A stretch of 64,000 nucleotides of DNA. Source: Pythium myriotylum. Lineage: Eukaryota; Oomycota; Peronosporomycetes; Pythiales; Pythiaceae. A program made the position numbers and the translations under genes. Every line of letters starts with the position of its first letter. The stretch's first letter is position 1. The DNA lies in the NCBI GenBank assembly GCA_023091665.1, contig JALJCQ010000030.1, positions 560,501 to 624,500 of the forward strand. Reading direction: 5' to 3'. The notes under the pieces were generated by a model. That model saw only the letters and a program-made list of their open reading frames with translations. It made no database searches and had not been told where the DNA came from. Of the stretch, positions 52,875 to 64,000 are shown one piece after another.

Positions 52875-55510
52875 ATGGCGAGGATCGAGGGCTGCTGCGC
52901 CCTGCTGGCGTCGCTCGTGGTTGGAACGCACGCAGCCGAATGCGTATCACTCGGCATTGAGGCGCCGAGCGTCGTGACACTCATGACCTCGCACCAGAAC
53001 ACATCCGTGGCCTGGGTCGTTCGTCCCGACTGCTCGGTCGAGGTGGTCTCCGCCTCGACTAACCCCAACGACGGCGTGTTCGAGCTCTACGTGCAGAGCA
53101 GGGGGATCGAGCGCGTCGTGAGCTGCCCGCCGGTCGAGCGTCTGTACGTAACACGCGCACATAGTGAAGGAATTGAACGAGAAGACGAGACTCTAACGAC
53201 CTCGGGGTGGCAGGGATTTGGGTGCAAACCGTGTCAACGAAATCGACCTCAGCGGAGACAAGACGACTACATCAATGTGAGGAGATGCTCTCTGGAAGAG
53301 AAAAATTGTTGGGTATTCATCAGAAGCTAACTATACTGTGGCCCAGTTCACTCATCGGCAACCAGCTCGCGTCTCTAGATGATATCAAGTTTCCATCTTC
53401 GCTCCAGACGCTGTAAGTGCGCTCGCCTTTTCATGACGAGGATCAAACGCGTCTCTAACTGCAAAGCATTCAGTGATTTGGGCATGAACAATTTCACCAA
53501 GTTGGACCAGATCACACTGCCGAACAGCGTCACTGCACTGTGAGTTGATGTGAAGTAAATAGTGGCCCAAGTGCCAGCCTCACATTCTTATCATGCAGGT
53601 CTGTCACCCCAAATCATCTCACAGACGTGAAGTTCCACGTGCCAGCTCAACTCGAGAAGCTGTAGGTCTCGAAGATTGCATCATTTGATTTGGATTTGGT
53701 TTTTAACATTTCTCTCGACAGGGACCTGTCATCAAGCATCATCTCGTCGCTAGAAGGGCTGGTCTTCAATGACAAGATCACGTCTTTGTAAGTTGCCGTG
53801 GTCACAGTACCGAAATTCCTCTTGAATTGACTGTAAATATTTTTGGTAGCACATGCCTCAGCTGTCCGATTGGGACTATTGCCGGCGTCCGCTTCCCCCC
53901 GAGCCTTAAGAAACTGTGAGTTAAAGACAAGTGTCCCGGTTCGCAAATTCACCATTCACAGATTCTTGTCGACGATCTACAGTTCCATCAATTTGAATTC
54001 AGTTGCCAATTTCGAGATCCGTGAGTCCGACGTCGAGACGGTCCGCAAGCTTGTGTCGAACACCTCCAGCTCTCAGCTCACGACCTGTGCTGATCCGACA
54101 GCCTCACAAGTCAAAATTTCGAGTGGATTCAACGTTTGCGTCATAACTGGTAGGCACTTCAGCTGCCGTTCAAATGGCAGGATGAGCAGATCCTGAACTT
54201 TGGATTTGATTGTGCTAGATGCTCGGTTCGATGCAAAGTACAGCGAAGCGTCCTCCACAACAGACAGCGGTAGTGGATCGGCAGGCTCTGCAGAGTCTTC
54301 GTCGAGGTCAAGTCGACAGGACTCTTCTAGCTCTTCAAGGTAGGATGTTGCGTCGAACATTATATTTCTGCACTTACGGAGAATTAATTCTCGGACTCTG
54401 ATTGTCTCCTCATCCTTTGGCGAACATAGCTCATCGCGGGGTGCTATATCAACGATTCGACCTCGTATCCCTACCAAGGGAACAGGAGAATCTCAGTCCC
54501 AAGACGAAGGCATCTCAGCTCATCGGACGTCTGCCGCTAGAACTTTTGCCTTGTCCGGTTTGATTGGATTCGTTCTCGCTGCCACAGTCGCGGTGGCTAT
54601 GGTACAGCTTTGCAAGAGATCAGTTTGTGCGGACAAAACAACACTACAAGCTCCTCTGTTGGAAGCGACGCAACAAACAGTGCAAGAAACGATGAGCTCA
54701 CCGGGTTGTGAGAGCTGTGAACTCATCGACGAAGATCTCATCCCGTTTCGCTTTCTGAGCAGCAAGCTTGTCTCTGTGCAAGAACTGAGTCGAGGCGAGA
54801 CTGTTATTACTCAGCTCGCGAAACTTGGTGACCGCATCGTTGTTACCAAGCAGCTTCTTCCAGAGCTTGCCGGCAACACTCCCTCCCTCCGATCGTTTGT
54901 CAACAGTATCAAGGTCGCGATCAAGTTCGACCACCCGCAGATTGTCGACTTCATGGGCATCTCTTATACTTATCAACGCAACTTCGTTGCTGTCGTTGAG
55001 TATATGGTTGGTGGAGATCTGCGCAGCACCCTCTCTAAGGGGGATCCAAGCCCACGCGATTGGTTTGAGCCATCCGAATACCTCAAACCCAAGCTCGAGA
55101 TTGCAATCGACGTGGCTTTGGCTATGGCGTACCTGCACTCGTTTCAACCGCAAATCGTGCATGGCAACCTGAGCGCTGGCAAGGTTCTTCTGAACGAGCG
55201 TGGCGATGCCAAGATTTGCTGCCTTGGGATTGGTGATCCTGACTCCAATCCAGTGGTGGCAGCTCCCGAAGTCTTGCGCGGAGAAGAAGCGAGAGGTTAT
55301 GCTGACGTGTTCGCGTTTGGTTTGCTGCTAGTCGAGATGGATTGTTGCACGGACATTAACGAAGCCGGTGTGGGTCTCACATCGACTTGCCCTGAGGGAA
55401 TCCGCGATATCGTAGCATCCTGTCTGCATGAAAACCCCTTGGCGCGACCCAGCTTCATGGAAGTTCACTACTTCTTGGCCATGCTTCGTTGGCAGCGCAA
55501 GAGATCCTAA
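52875..55510 (+). CDS. LRR receptor with predicted pseudokinase domain, third paralogue
   Basis: Exons 52875-53143, 53214-53276, 53347-53412, 53474-53539, 53599-53661, 53722-53787, 53850-53915, 53962-54149, 54219-54339 and about 54382-55510; roughly 698 residues. The last acceptor is uncertain: 54382, 54430 and one near 54540 all keep phase. Signal peptide (MARIEGCCALLASLVVGTHA), CVSLGIEAPSVVTL domain, six single-exon LRRs, Cys linker ending CVIT, Ser-rich stalk, transmembrane helix (SGLIGFVLAATVAVAMVQL), kinase-fold domain. The ATP lysine is kept (VVTKQLL) but HRDLKARN is HGNLSAGK and DFG is CLG, so catalysis is unlikely. AAPEVLRGE and DVFAFG persist. Convergent with the RPGRIP1L-like gene, 75 bases apart. 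Confidence 0.85.
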
Positions 55511-55585
55511 ATACCCATCGCCGCTTCTCGTCAATGACAATGAAGGACGGTGGAGTTCAGCTCCAAGCCTGAATTAATACAATAT

Positions 55586-58500
55586 TTATTCGAGCAGACG
55601 AACCCGGTGCACAAAAGTCTCCCAGTCGATCAGGACCGAGTCTCCGTTTTGCAATTGTGTGACTAATTTGTAGGTCTCTACGTGCACGCGCAGTGCAGCT
55701 TCTAGGCGGATCCACTCGCTATCTACAGTCGAAAGGACCAGCAAAAATCTCTGGAGCAATTGCTGAATTTGAAGATAACGCACGGCATGGTCGCTGGCTT
55801 CTTCCCCACAGTCTAAACGAAGACTACCGCTGACGAAGCTCAATTCAGACCGACTAAGTCGCACGCCGCTTTGATCCATCAACGCAACAAGAGAGAAATC
55901 CTCAAAAGAAGGGGGACTCCGTAATAAACTGATCAACGAATTCAAAGATCCCGTTCTGAGCTGAGATTTCTCCCACACGATCTGCCGAGCAGCTCGCTCA
56001 GTCGCTGTTAGTTGCATTGCTTCGCAAAAGTGTTTCCAATTCACTTGATTCCCGCTCCCGAATGTCCTCATAATGGGCATCCGCACGTTGCGGGCTTCAA
56101 GTTGCTCCGGTAAAGTCGGGTCGTACGCCTGCACTTCGAGCCACACGCGGCCAATCGCTTTTCGATGTCTGTTGACTTCGGTCTCCCGGCTCTGCAGCGT
56201 GGCTGCCTCGACGGAACAGCTGTGAGTATACTCTCGCAAACCAGATACGATCGTTTTCAACGGCACAGATGCCTGACCTCGCTGCTCAGACGAGTCCCAG
56301 GCACTCACGATGAGCTCATACCGCTCGAGGAAGTCTAGAATGTGCTCATCGTGGGGAATCTCAAACGACCGTTCTCGATCGACCACGAAAACGCTGTATC
56401 CGTGGCCCTCATAGACGTGCTGGCTCGACTGTCGAACCAAAGGATGCCCCATGAATCGGTATCGCACGTTTATCTGGCCAGTTTTGTTGGGTGCTGAACT
56501 TCGTGCAAGAACGAACGCGACGACTCGTACGCTGAGCAGAATAGGATCCACTGGAGAATTTACATCTGTGTGAGCTAATGTCCGGAACTTCGGATCTAGA
56601 GTGACGTGCCATGCTCTGAAGAGCTCGCTAACTGGATGAGCTAATATCGACGTGACCCGGAGCAAGCCAATCGCGACTCGGGTCGTGGGATCCAGTACTC
56701 TAATCGACATCGTGGCGTGTCCTTGATCCGACAGGAACGTGGAAATCAGTGAAACCTCCGCTATACCTACGACAGTCGAATTCGCGACCCCCAACCGATG
56801 CAATTCAATTACGAGAGCATGGGCGAGCGGTGAGCGGCAGAACGCCTGGTCGAGTATTAGCCGATAGCTGACCTCCATCTCAATCGGAGCTGCATCAGTC
56901 GCATCTCGACTCAGAGCAAATACAGGTGAGTGTTGCGATTCAAAGTCAAAGTAGTCGCAGAAGAGCACAAAAGAAGCCGCCTCCCGAAGACCCAACGCTG
57001 TTAATCGTAGATCAAATAGACGAACCTCGAGTAGGTTTTGATCCACGTGATCCGGAGATACTAATTGGTTTCTCACTTCGTTCGGAGTACCACTGCCAAC
57101 CTTGACCGGTGGTGTTTTGTGAGACAAAAATTGGTGCGGCTGTGTTGGCTTGATCTCTCGCTGGAGAGTAGCGATTTTGGCCACATACTCGTTCGCTCGC
57201 TGTTCCCATTTCGCACATTTGCGTTTTAGCTGAGCAACCTCAGCCTGGTGAACGACTCGCGCGTCCCGAAGCTCTGCTCGCAGATCCTCCTGGATTAGCT
57301 TTGTTGCTTCCACTATCTTCTCAATACGCTCTTGTTGAAGGATGCTACCAGAACCACCTCGACCTCCGCCACCTTGACACTTCGGGCATAGCGCACGTTC
57401 CGCGGTGACAGGCACCTTCGCTCCGACCTGGCTTGGCTGAGACCTCATTTGCTTGAGAGCTTTCCCGACCGCCTCCAATAGCTCTTGGCTCTCGATTGTC
57501 TCTCCGCTGAGGTAGAATTGCAGCTGCAGCTGGGCGACGTCTCGCTCCGTCGCGCACTGTTCTTTCTGGGCCTTCAAAACCTCAATCTCGGCAAGGGGTG
57601 ACTCCAATTGTTTTGTGAGCTCCTCAACGCGAGCCCTCAGCTTGGCGTTGGTCTGCATCACGATGCGATGGTCTTGTCTCGCCTTCTGTAGCTCGCCTTC
57701 AAGCTTGGCGTTCTGGTCATCTAAGAGCGAGATCTCCAGTGCCTTGCTTTCCAGCTTTGCACTCAAAGCATCAAGGGGTCGGGCTGAAAGCACGGAGACG
57801 GCTTCGTTCAGCGTCGCGTTCTCGCTACGAAGCACGTGAACCTCTTTCTCTAATACACTGAGCTGCAGCTTGGTATCTTCTTGTGCGTGAAGCCACTCAG
57901 CCTGCTGCAACAGAGTCTGCTTGGCGTCAAAGAGCTCTTTTGTGAGTTCTTCAATCTTGCTCACACTCTCGTTATACAGGAGCGTCTTGGTCATCATCTT
58001 GTTCTGAAGGTGTGAGAACTGCTCTTCAAGAATTTGCATCTGCCGCATGCGATCTCGGATAAGGTGCTCAAGCTCTTGCTGCTCTTCTTTTGTACGCAAC
58101 TGCTCTCGAAGCTCTTCGTACTGAACTAGATTCGACTTGGACGCATCGTTTTCCTCTGAAGACCGTTCCGATCGCAGCAGCTCGTTCTCGTGTTTAAGCC
58201 GCGAGAGATCCAAATCAAGCTCACTCAGTCGCTGTTTGAGCATGTCGATCAGCGACTTGACCTCCTCGGGGATCCTGCCTTCCGCCTTCTTCTCGCTTTT
58301 CTCTTCACCTTGCTCACTCGCCACTTTGTCCTGCGCTGGGCTCTCATCTCCGTCGGTCGCTTGGACACTCGCATTCTTTAGAGGAAGCCCAAGTGTCTTG
58401 ACACTCCTTCTCGTCCGATCAATCGACCTCCGTGGAGAGGACGGTGCAGAATTCCCGTTGAGCTAGATGGAGCATCCTGTCAGATTCCTGGTCCCCCTTC

Positions 58501-58803
58501 CATAGAAAGCATCTCACGCACCTTGGCGAGCCGTAGCTCCAGTGCTCGGAATCGCTGCAGCAGTTGCCGGTTCTCGTCCACGAGCTGCTTGGTGAAGACG
58601 TCGTTGTTGGGCAGCGACGACGCATACTTGACGACTGTGAGAGCGCGTCGGTGGGCTGCTTCCTGGCGTTGCAGCTCCTCTGTGAGCCTGGCGTTGGCCA
58701 GCAGAAGCGTCTCATAGCGCTGTCGCCAGTCATTTGTGGCTTGATCTCTCGGCGCCACGCCACGCCGCGAGTCTTCGACGCGCTGCCTTGATCCAGGCGA
58801 CAT
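55586..58803 (-). CDS. RPGRIP1L-like ciliary transition-zone protein
   Basis: Exons 58803-58522 and 58462-55586, about 1052 residues; the 59-base intron starts GTGCGT and ends CTAG, and ignoring it gives an early stop. The first ~550 residues are coiled coil (for example LRLAK, LIDMLKQRLSELDLDLSRL, EELREQLRTKEEQQELEHL). A CPKC/zinc-like CPKCQGGGGRGGSG occurs near the middle. The second half contains C2-like domains: LLEVRLFDLRLTALGL, FVLFCDYFDFESQHSPVF, VIELHRLG, IGLLRVTSILAHPV and IRYR-type strands. This layout fits RPGRIP1/RPGRIP1L, which sit at the ciliary transition zone and basal body. A C-terminal helical region (after WKHFCEAMQL) may be EF-hand-like. Assignment is by layout and motif memory, without alignment. 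Confidence 0.68.
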
Positions 58804-59182
58804 CCAAACGAAAGGTCACCACTCACTACGCAAAGAAGAGGATGGGGATACAACTCGGAATATGATATTTACAGATTATCCAGGATCTGCCGTGTACGCT
58901 CTCTTCGGCCCCCTCGCCAACTCACGAATTGACACCCTTTCAGGAGGAACTACAGCTCGTGTATCCGCAGTCAATAGCGAGTCCTCGTTGCCCAATTCAG
59001 ACCTTGGCTCGAGTGAGCATTTCCTCTAGATAGTAACCACGCGCTCGACGCCTCCCCTACAGTACATAGTGCTGTAGCCATCCACACGGTGCTCTCTTCT
59101 GGCTCTCTAGAGGCCAGCCAGACCCACAGGTCCGACAGATCATGGGTGGATGCACGTCTCCGTATTCTAACTTGACGTTCAG

Positions 59183-59209
59183 CCCCCCCCCCCCCCCCCC
59201 CCCCCCCCC
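59183..59209. repeat. Poly-C run of 27 bases
   Basis: Uninterrupted C from 59183 to 59209 as given. Its true length may vary or be a sequencing estimate. Confidence 0.9.
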
Positions 59210-59737
59210 ACAAACCTCTCGTCGTCAGGACGAAACACACTTCTCTTGGCAGGAAGCTCCATGTAGATGCGAGTCCCTTCCTGAGTTCATCACGTGGATA
59301 TCGTCGAAGCTCCTTGGCAGCCACAGACGCGGGTATCCATCCTCCCTCCAGACCACATTCAGCATTCAGCGTCTTGTCGTGGATCTTGCTCCTGAGATGG
59401 GCACCCCAGCCGCTCGATGCAGTTGGGCATCCACTAACCATCCAGTACAAACAGTAGTTTCTCCACCTGATCATCCGGTGGAGACACTACGGATCAGGCG
59501 GATCTGAGTGAGCGAGGCCCATCGCCAGAGCAGAGAGCGTGTCGCTGGTCGTCGAGAACCTTCCGAGATCTCCACTTGCGACCTGTGGCCGGAGCAGGAC
59601 GCACGAGGCCTGCGAACCTATGGCACAGAGAGATCTCTGGGTCTATGATTCGGGTAGGGAGTGTCGCGAAAGGTCACAGTAGGAGAAGTAGCAGTGTCTG
59701 ACGTGTCGCACTTAGCAGGAGCGTGGATCCAACAATT

Positions 59738-59757
59738 CCACGCCAACGTTGGCGTGG
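59738..59757. repeat. Perfect 20-base palindrome
   Basis: CCACGCCAACGTTGGCGTGG equals its own reverse complement. It could be a dimer-binding site or chance. Confidence 0.8.
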
Positions 59758-61373
59758 GCAGTTACCGTAAGTTCAGGATGGCGCGTCTGGTTGAACTGCC
59801 TGGCGACAGTTGAAGCTTGGCGATCTTCCATGGCTAATCAAGGGTTCAGCTACAGTTTCATAACTTCAACACGCGGGTACGCACGGTTCGTATCAGTCGT
59901 TACGAACTGGCGTGGTTTTACAACGGATAGAGAGAGTGAGAGATGGCCTGTCTGCGACGAACTTTCTGCTGCGTGGCCCGCAGCTGCAACTTGGCCCTTC
60001 TACCACCTGGCTCTCTTGTCTCTGAAGTGACGAAGCCCTGCGAGATCCAATTTCGTTCTTCAAAGATCAAACACTTTGGTTGGTATTTACCTTGAAGAGA
60101 ACCTTTGTAAACAGATTCCCCCGCCAGATCTGCTTATGGATTGAGTACTGTACACGGGATCAACTGCCGTTGACGAGCAAATGGCGCTTGTGGAGACCCG
60201 AAGGCAGACGTGGCGCTCAGCATCACAGAGATCACGCAGAGGGCGGGAACAGACACGAGCCAAAACCGTATCGTAGCTACTGCAAAGAACGTGACTCTGC
60301 CGCCGCAGCCAGTGGAGACTCGAAGTCGAGATTCTCGCCGACGGCGATCGAGATTCGCAGGCTGAGACCAGCAACTCAAGCTCAACTTTGCGACAAGTGA
60401 TCAGTCTCTGTGCCAAGCAGCCGGCGAGAGAACCCGGATGCTGCACCCCGCTGACAGTCCCGTTGGTGCTGGTTCCCGAGTCCCATCTGTGGGTGGTGAC
60501 ATGCGCTGCAGTCTCTCAAAGAAATGCACTGTCAAAAAAACAAGGAAAGAAGAAACGCACCATGTGCCCCCCCAAAGGCTGTTAGAAACGCCGCACGGCG
60601 CCACGTTCGTTCTCTACGATGGCCAGAGAACATCAAATAATGGCAGAACAGAACAGTCATGAATGTTGGCAGTCCCATTAGTGAACGGACGTCTAATGAA
60701 CTCGCGGGAGAGACTGAGAAAGACTTGATCTGGTGAAATCAAAGTTATGGCTCTGACCACCATTACGCGCGCCAAGAAGGGCACGCTACTCACGCCCCCA
60801 GCCGAGATCTTGAGAGCATCCGCCGAGCCAAAACCCAGTGTGCCCACTGCCCACACAGGAGATGGACGAGGACAGAGACGATCCCCGATGTTCAAGGAGG
60901 AGCCAATCGAACGGGATCCGCGTTTTATCGGGCAGACAGACGCCCCGGGAGCTCTCGGCGAAAGAAAAGCGCCTCGTTTGCGTATTTTTTCGTTCCGAAC
61001 TTTTCTCTTCATCAAAAATTCCGCTTTTCTTCTCTACCGGAGCGTCTCATTGCGGAAACTCGCTCCTCAACGGCCCGCACCACCTGAGAAAACAAAACCA
61101 AAAAAAAACACACAAAAACCAAATAAAAAACCTCGGCTGTCCAAGTCGCCAGCGACGGACACACAGAAGCAGAAGCCAGCAAGCGCAGACGAGGCGGTTT
61201 TTTGTTTTATTCCCTTGCCCATCGGGAACTTCCTCTCCTCTTTACCCCCTCCCCTTCTCCTCTCCTCTCCGCTCCTCCTTGGAGGAGAACGCTCCAGCCT
61301 GCACCTCCATTGCCTGGTCCGCCTCCCCCCCCTTTGCTCCGGCATTCCCACATTTTCCCCCCGTCGTGAATCA

Positions 61374-61394
61374 CCCCCCCCCCCCCCCCCCCCC
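61374..61394. repeat. Poly-C run of 21 bases just upstream of a start codon
   Basis: The run ends 10 bases before the ATG at 61405, so it would lie in the 5' leader of the PX-like mRNA. Confidence 0.9.
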
Positions 61395-61404
61395 TGTCAC
61401 CATC

Positions 61405-62043
61405 ATGGAACACTTTGACAACTCGAACGTGGATCCGGCGATCCTCAAGAAGCTCTCGGCGCAGGTGATCCATTTCCACGGCCCGCGCAAGAACCTCTCG
61501 TTCGTGATCTCGGTCGAGGCGCTCGGCGCCAACCGCGTGACGCGCGACCGCGACTCGAGCCAGTGCGTCGCGCGCTCGTTCGAGGAGTTCCGCCGCTTCC
61601 GCAAGTCGCTGCTGCTGCGCGTGGACAGCCAGTCGCCGCACGCGCTCTTCCGCGGCGCCGCGACCAACCACGCGCGGTGCTCGTGCCTCGGCGACAAGGG
61701 CTGCGCCTTCGACTTCACGCGCACGTTTCTCGAGCGCATGCGCCTCACGCGCAAGCCGTTCTTCGGCCTGAGCGTCTCGGAGCAGGACGTCGCGAGCCGC
61801 CAGACCGAGATGAACAACTTTTTGCGCCTCATCTTCTCGATCCTCCACAAGATGCCGCCCAGCGCCTGGCAGTCCGAGTGCCTCTTCCTCCAGGACATCC
61901 TCACGTTCCTCGACGTCGAGCAGGCCTTCTTCGAACAGGTCGAGGAGTTCCTCAAGCAGAAGCGCCGCCAGCTCTCGCTCGGAGGATGGAAGGCCTACAC
62001 GCTCGAGAGCTTCGGCAGCGGCATCCGCACCAAGGCGGCCTAA
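61405..62043 (+). CDS. PX-like (phox homology) domain protein
   Basis: Intronless 212-residue protein. The part SFVISVEALG, then SFEEFRRFRKSLLLR and, at the end, EMNNFLRLIFSIL with LFLQDILTFLD follow the order of a PX domain: beta strands, the R/F-containing helix region and the closing helices. PX domains bind phosphoinositides on endosomal membranes. A Cys-containing insert (CSCLGDKGC) is unusual. The canonical RRY/F lipid-binding string is only loosely kept (ARSFEEF), so lipid binding is uncertain. The ATG at 61405 follows the poly-C run; an open frame before it is C-rich leader. Confidence 0.6.
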   Translation: MEHFDNSNVDPAILKKLSAQVIHFHGPRKNLSFVISVEALGANRVTRDRDSSQCVARSFEEFRRFRKSLLLRVDSQSPHALFRGAATNHARCSCLGDKGCAFDFTRTFLERMRLTRKPFFGLSVSEQDVASRQTEMNNFLRLIFSILHKMPPSAWQSECLFLQDILTFLDVEQAFFEQVEEFLKQKRRQLSLGGWKAYTLESFGSGIRTKAA

Positions 62044-62302
62044 GGCCGTGTCCCTCCACCCACCCACCAACTGATCTATGTGGTCGTGTCGTCTCTCCCC
62101 CACCCAGTATGTGTGAAAGACTCATGCCCCTCAGTACCTCCCTCTCCACAAGAAGCCAAAAAAAAAAACACACCCACACGCCAACCCAAAAGCAGAGGAG
62201 ACCGAGGGGTAGTCTACTCTGTCGTGTACGCAATAGCTAGCTAGGAACCAAAAGCCAAAACATATTTATTGGAATGAACACCACGTCATTTGCCGCCATC
62301 CA
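62044..62302. other. Intergenic gap between convergent genes
   Basis: Holds the 3' ends of the PX-like and Ap4A phosphorylase genes, with an A run at 62159-62168. Nothing else is seen. Confidence 0.5.
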
Positions 62303-63579
62303 TTATTCCTTCTGGAGCTTGGGGAACGCGACGTGCTGCAGCAGTTCCAGGCCCCCATGCTCGTGGAAGAAGGCGAGCTGCTCGTCGTTGCGTTCGAAGA
62401 ACGAGCCGATGAAGCCGATCGAGTTGACCTCGATGCCTTGAAAGGCCGGCGTCTTGCGAGGCACGACGAAGAGGAACGACTCGGTGAGCAGCAGGTTGTA
62501 GGCCAGTGGCTTGTCGGCACTCGCGTACTGGCTCGCGTTCATGGCCGTGAGAATGGCCGTGTACGCGGCGTGCAAGTGGCCTGGCAGTCAGCACCTAGTC
62601 GTCAGTTCAAATGACTTTCAGATGATGCGCCTGAGTTCTTAAGTCGCACCGGCGGCCTCCTCGTCTGAAGCATTTTCGTTCACAGCGAGTCGGTGAACGT
62701 AGTGGTGGAAGGGGAGTTGTTCCAGCTGGACAAGGCAGTCAGTAGGGTGTCCGCTGAGCTGCTGGTGAAGGAAGTGAAGGAGAGGAGGCTGCTCGGGCGT
62801 CAAACCAGTCAGTCAGTTGGGAGAATAATGGCGCGAAAAATTTCTCAAACCAGATGCGACCTTCTCGAGCCCGCAATAGGCCTCCATGGACGCGTACGAG
62901 ATGAGCTGCATGTGCTTGTGGGGCTGGCTACATTCTTGCAGTCAGTCGTCCGTTTCGGCTCGCCAAGTCAAGCCAATGCAAGTCCACCATACCTCGCACC
63001 ACTCTCGTACCCGCAGTTGAAAAACGTGAACGCGTCGAGGTCTTTCATCGACTTCCACGCGGCACGCAGGTCGCTCTTGTTCAGCGGCGTCTCCTGCTCT
63101 TCAAACTCGACGGTCGCGAGCACGAGCTAGAGTACCACAGTAAATCCCGAGCAGCTCGTGAGCAGCTCCGTACTGCTCCAATGCACAAGTGTCCCACGTA
63201 CGTGTTCCTCGACGACCGCAAACTTGTTGAGCACGAGAAAGTGGTCGTCGTAGACCGGGGCCACAAAGAGATCCGACTCGACGTTCTCCTTGGCGAACGG
63301 GTCGAAAAAGTCCTTGCGCGTCTCCGAGCCCACGACCTGCGGCTTGATGGCGTAGCCGCCGGGCTTGCGGAACGGCGTCTCGGCCGAGAAGAGCAGGAAG
63401 CGCAGCCCGAGCGCGTTGGCCGGCAGCAGCTGGTGGCCGGCGACGATGCGCTTGAGCGCCTCGCTCTGCGTCGCCTGCTGCGTCACGTCGCGCACGCGCT
63501 GCCTCAGCGCGCCGCGCATATTCGTCCAGAGGGAGGGAAGAGAAGATCGCCACTGCACGATTTCGCTTCCATGCGGCAT
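62303..63579 (-). CDS. ATP adenylyltransferase / Ap4A phosphorylase
   Basis: Five exons (63579-63202, 63126-62993, 62927-62861, about 62791-62650, 62580-62303) join into about 332 residues. These HIT-superfamily enzymes split diadenosine tetraphosphate with phosphate into ATP and ADP. Seen: FLLFSAETPF near the front, PVYDDHFLVLNKF, LVLATVEFEEQETPLNKSDL (20 residues), FFNCGYESGASQ, the catalytic HKHMQ, LPFHHYV, AYNLLLTESF and VNSIGFIG. The joins at 62993/62927 recreate ASQPHKHMQ, which is decisive. The acceptor of exon 4 is uncertain by one codon. Start: ATG at 63579, or 63519, which gives a shorter, more typical front. Confidence 0.85.
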
Positions 63580-63727
63580 GTCTCTCGCTCCAATAATTAT
63601 TGTATTTATTGATGCTTTTAAGCCAATCAGAAGATTTGGAGTGTGTATTTCAGCGAATGAAATGGAGACGATGTCGTGTTTGGTGACGGGGTGTCATTCC
63701 ATTCAGCCAAACACGATTGGAATTGGA

Positions 63728-64000
63728 ATGGCCAAGAGCAGCAAGCCGGCCAAGCAGGCGCCGTCCGCGGCTGCTAGCGCTACGCCGAGCGCCGCGAGCA
63801 GCTCGAAGAAGCGCCGACGCGATGCGCCAGCGCCCGCTTCGCCGATCGCGGTGCCTACGGCCTCGCCAGCCCCCGTATCGACCAAGAAACAGCGGCTCGA
63901 AGAGGTCTCGGCCATCGCCAAGGAGGTGATGCTCGAGCTGCTGCAGGGCGATTTGAGCTACGACGTGAGCGACGCCGAGTGGGAAAAGCTCGTGCAACTC
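63728..64000 (+). CDS. Start of a basic low-complexity protein, cut by the window end
   Basis: The first 91 residues of an open frame. It is Ala/Ser/Pro/Lys-rich with basic clusters (SSKKRRRDAP, STKKQRLEE) that look like nuclear localisation signals, then an amphipathic stretch (IAKEVMLELLQGDLSYDV). No domain can be named from this part. It is divergent from the Ap4A phosphorylase gene with about 150 bases between starts. Confidence 0.5.
   Translation, partial: MAKSSKPAKQAPSAAASATPSAASSSKKRRRDAPAPASPIAVPTASPAPVSTKKQRLEEVSAIAKEVMLELLQGDLSYDVSDAEWEKLVQL

Larger units (their letters stand above)
58804..61404. other. Gene-free stretch with homopolymer tracts
   Basis: About 2.6 kb in which open frames are short or run through the poly-C tract. 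I recognise no gene. The last ~400 bases are A-rich (61085-61140), then C/T-rich, and probably form the leader of the PX-like gene. Confidence 0.5.

Noticed and set aside
59142..59507. Open frames crossing the poly-C tract
   Set aside because: A Pro or Gly run arises from the homopolymer; the flanking residues show no family.

Overview
The window looks like nuclear DNA of an oomycete (flagellated stramenopile; Pythium/Phytophthora-type is my best guess). This rests on dense, mostly GC-rich genes with short GT-AG introns whose donors are often GTRNGT, a tandem C-x4-C...HGGG (WRKY19-like) zinc-finger protein, a large multi-saposin secreted protein, LRR-transmembrane-TKL kinase genes, and two genes for flagella/cilia (CFAP69 and an RPGRIP1L-like protein). 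No rRNA gene, complete tRNA gene or CRISPR array was seen. Exon joins were worked out by hand from reading frame, splice signals and family homology, so they are predictions.

Region 1 (1-35 kb) is an ordinary compact gene block. In order: UDP-glucuronate epimerase-like; a membrane-anchored DnaJ-type protein without a J domain; complex III core protein 2; SPT4; mitochondrial Rsm22/METTL17; a DHRS12-like dehydrogenase; a 3.2-kb stretch without a recognisable gene; the WRKY19-like zinc-finger protein; a small orphan; inositol polyphosphate multikinase; a RmlD/MAT2B-like reductase; the multi-saposin protein; CFAP69; REX1B; a purple-acid-phosphatase-like enzyme; a WW-domain membrane protein; URB2; and a copine/RGLG-type vWA protein. 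Several pairs are divergent over a few hundred bases (QCR2/SPT4, Rsm22/DHRS12, saposin/CFAP69, phosphatase/WW protein, URB2/vWA). Others converge almost end to end (CFAP69 and REX1B stops lie 8 bases apart).

Region 2 (35-55.5 kb) is accessory. It holds three paralogous LRR-TM-kinase genes (38971-41954 minus; 43424-46176 plus; 52875-55510 plus) with nearly one leucine-rich repeat per 63- or 66-base exon. Only the first keeps HRD and DFG; the other two are predicted pseudokinases. Around them lie two decayed copies of an LRR-kinase, three partial copies of the 3' end of the vWA gene, an orphan HExxH protein, a MULE-type transposase gene and a complete 1.7-kb pogo/Tigger-like element with 25-bp terminal repeats and a TA target duplication. 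Scattered through this region are seven near-perfect palindromes. Apart from one duplicated pair their arms share no sequence, so they are not a simple transposon family. In two places an arm can be matched to ancestral flanking sequence, which points to local inverted duplication (template switching).

Region 3 (55.5-64 kb) returns to ordinary genes: an RPGRIP1L-like coiled-coil/C2 protein, 2.6 kb without a recognised gene (with a 27-base poly-C run), a PX-like protein, Ap4A phosphorylase, and the start of a basic, low-complexity protein cut off by the window end.
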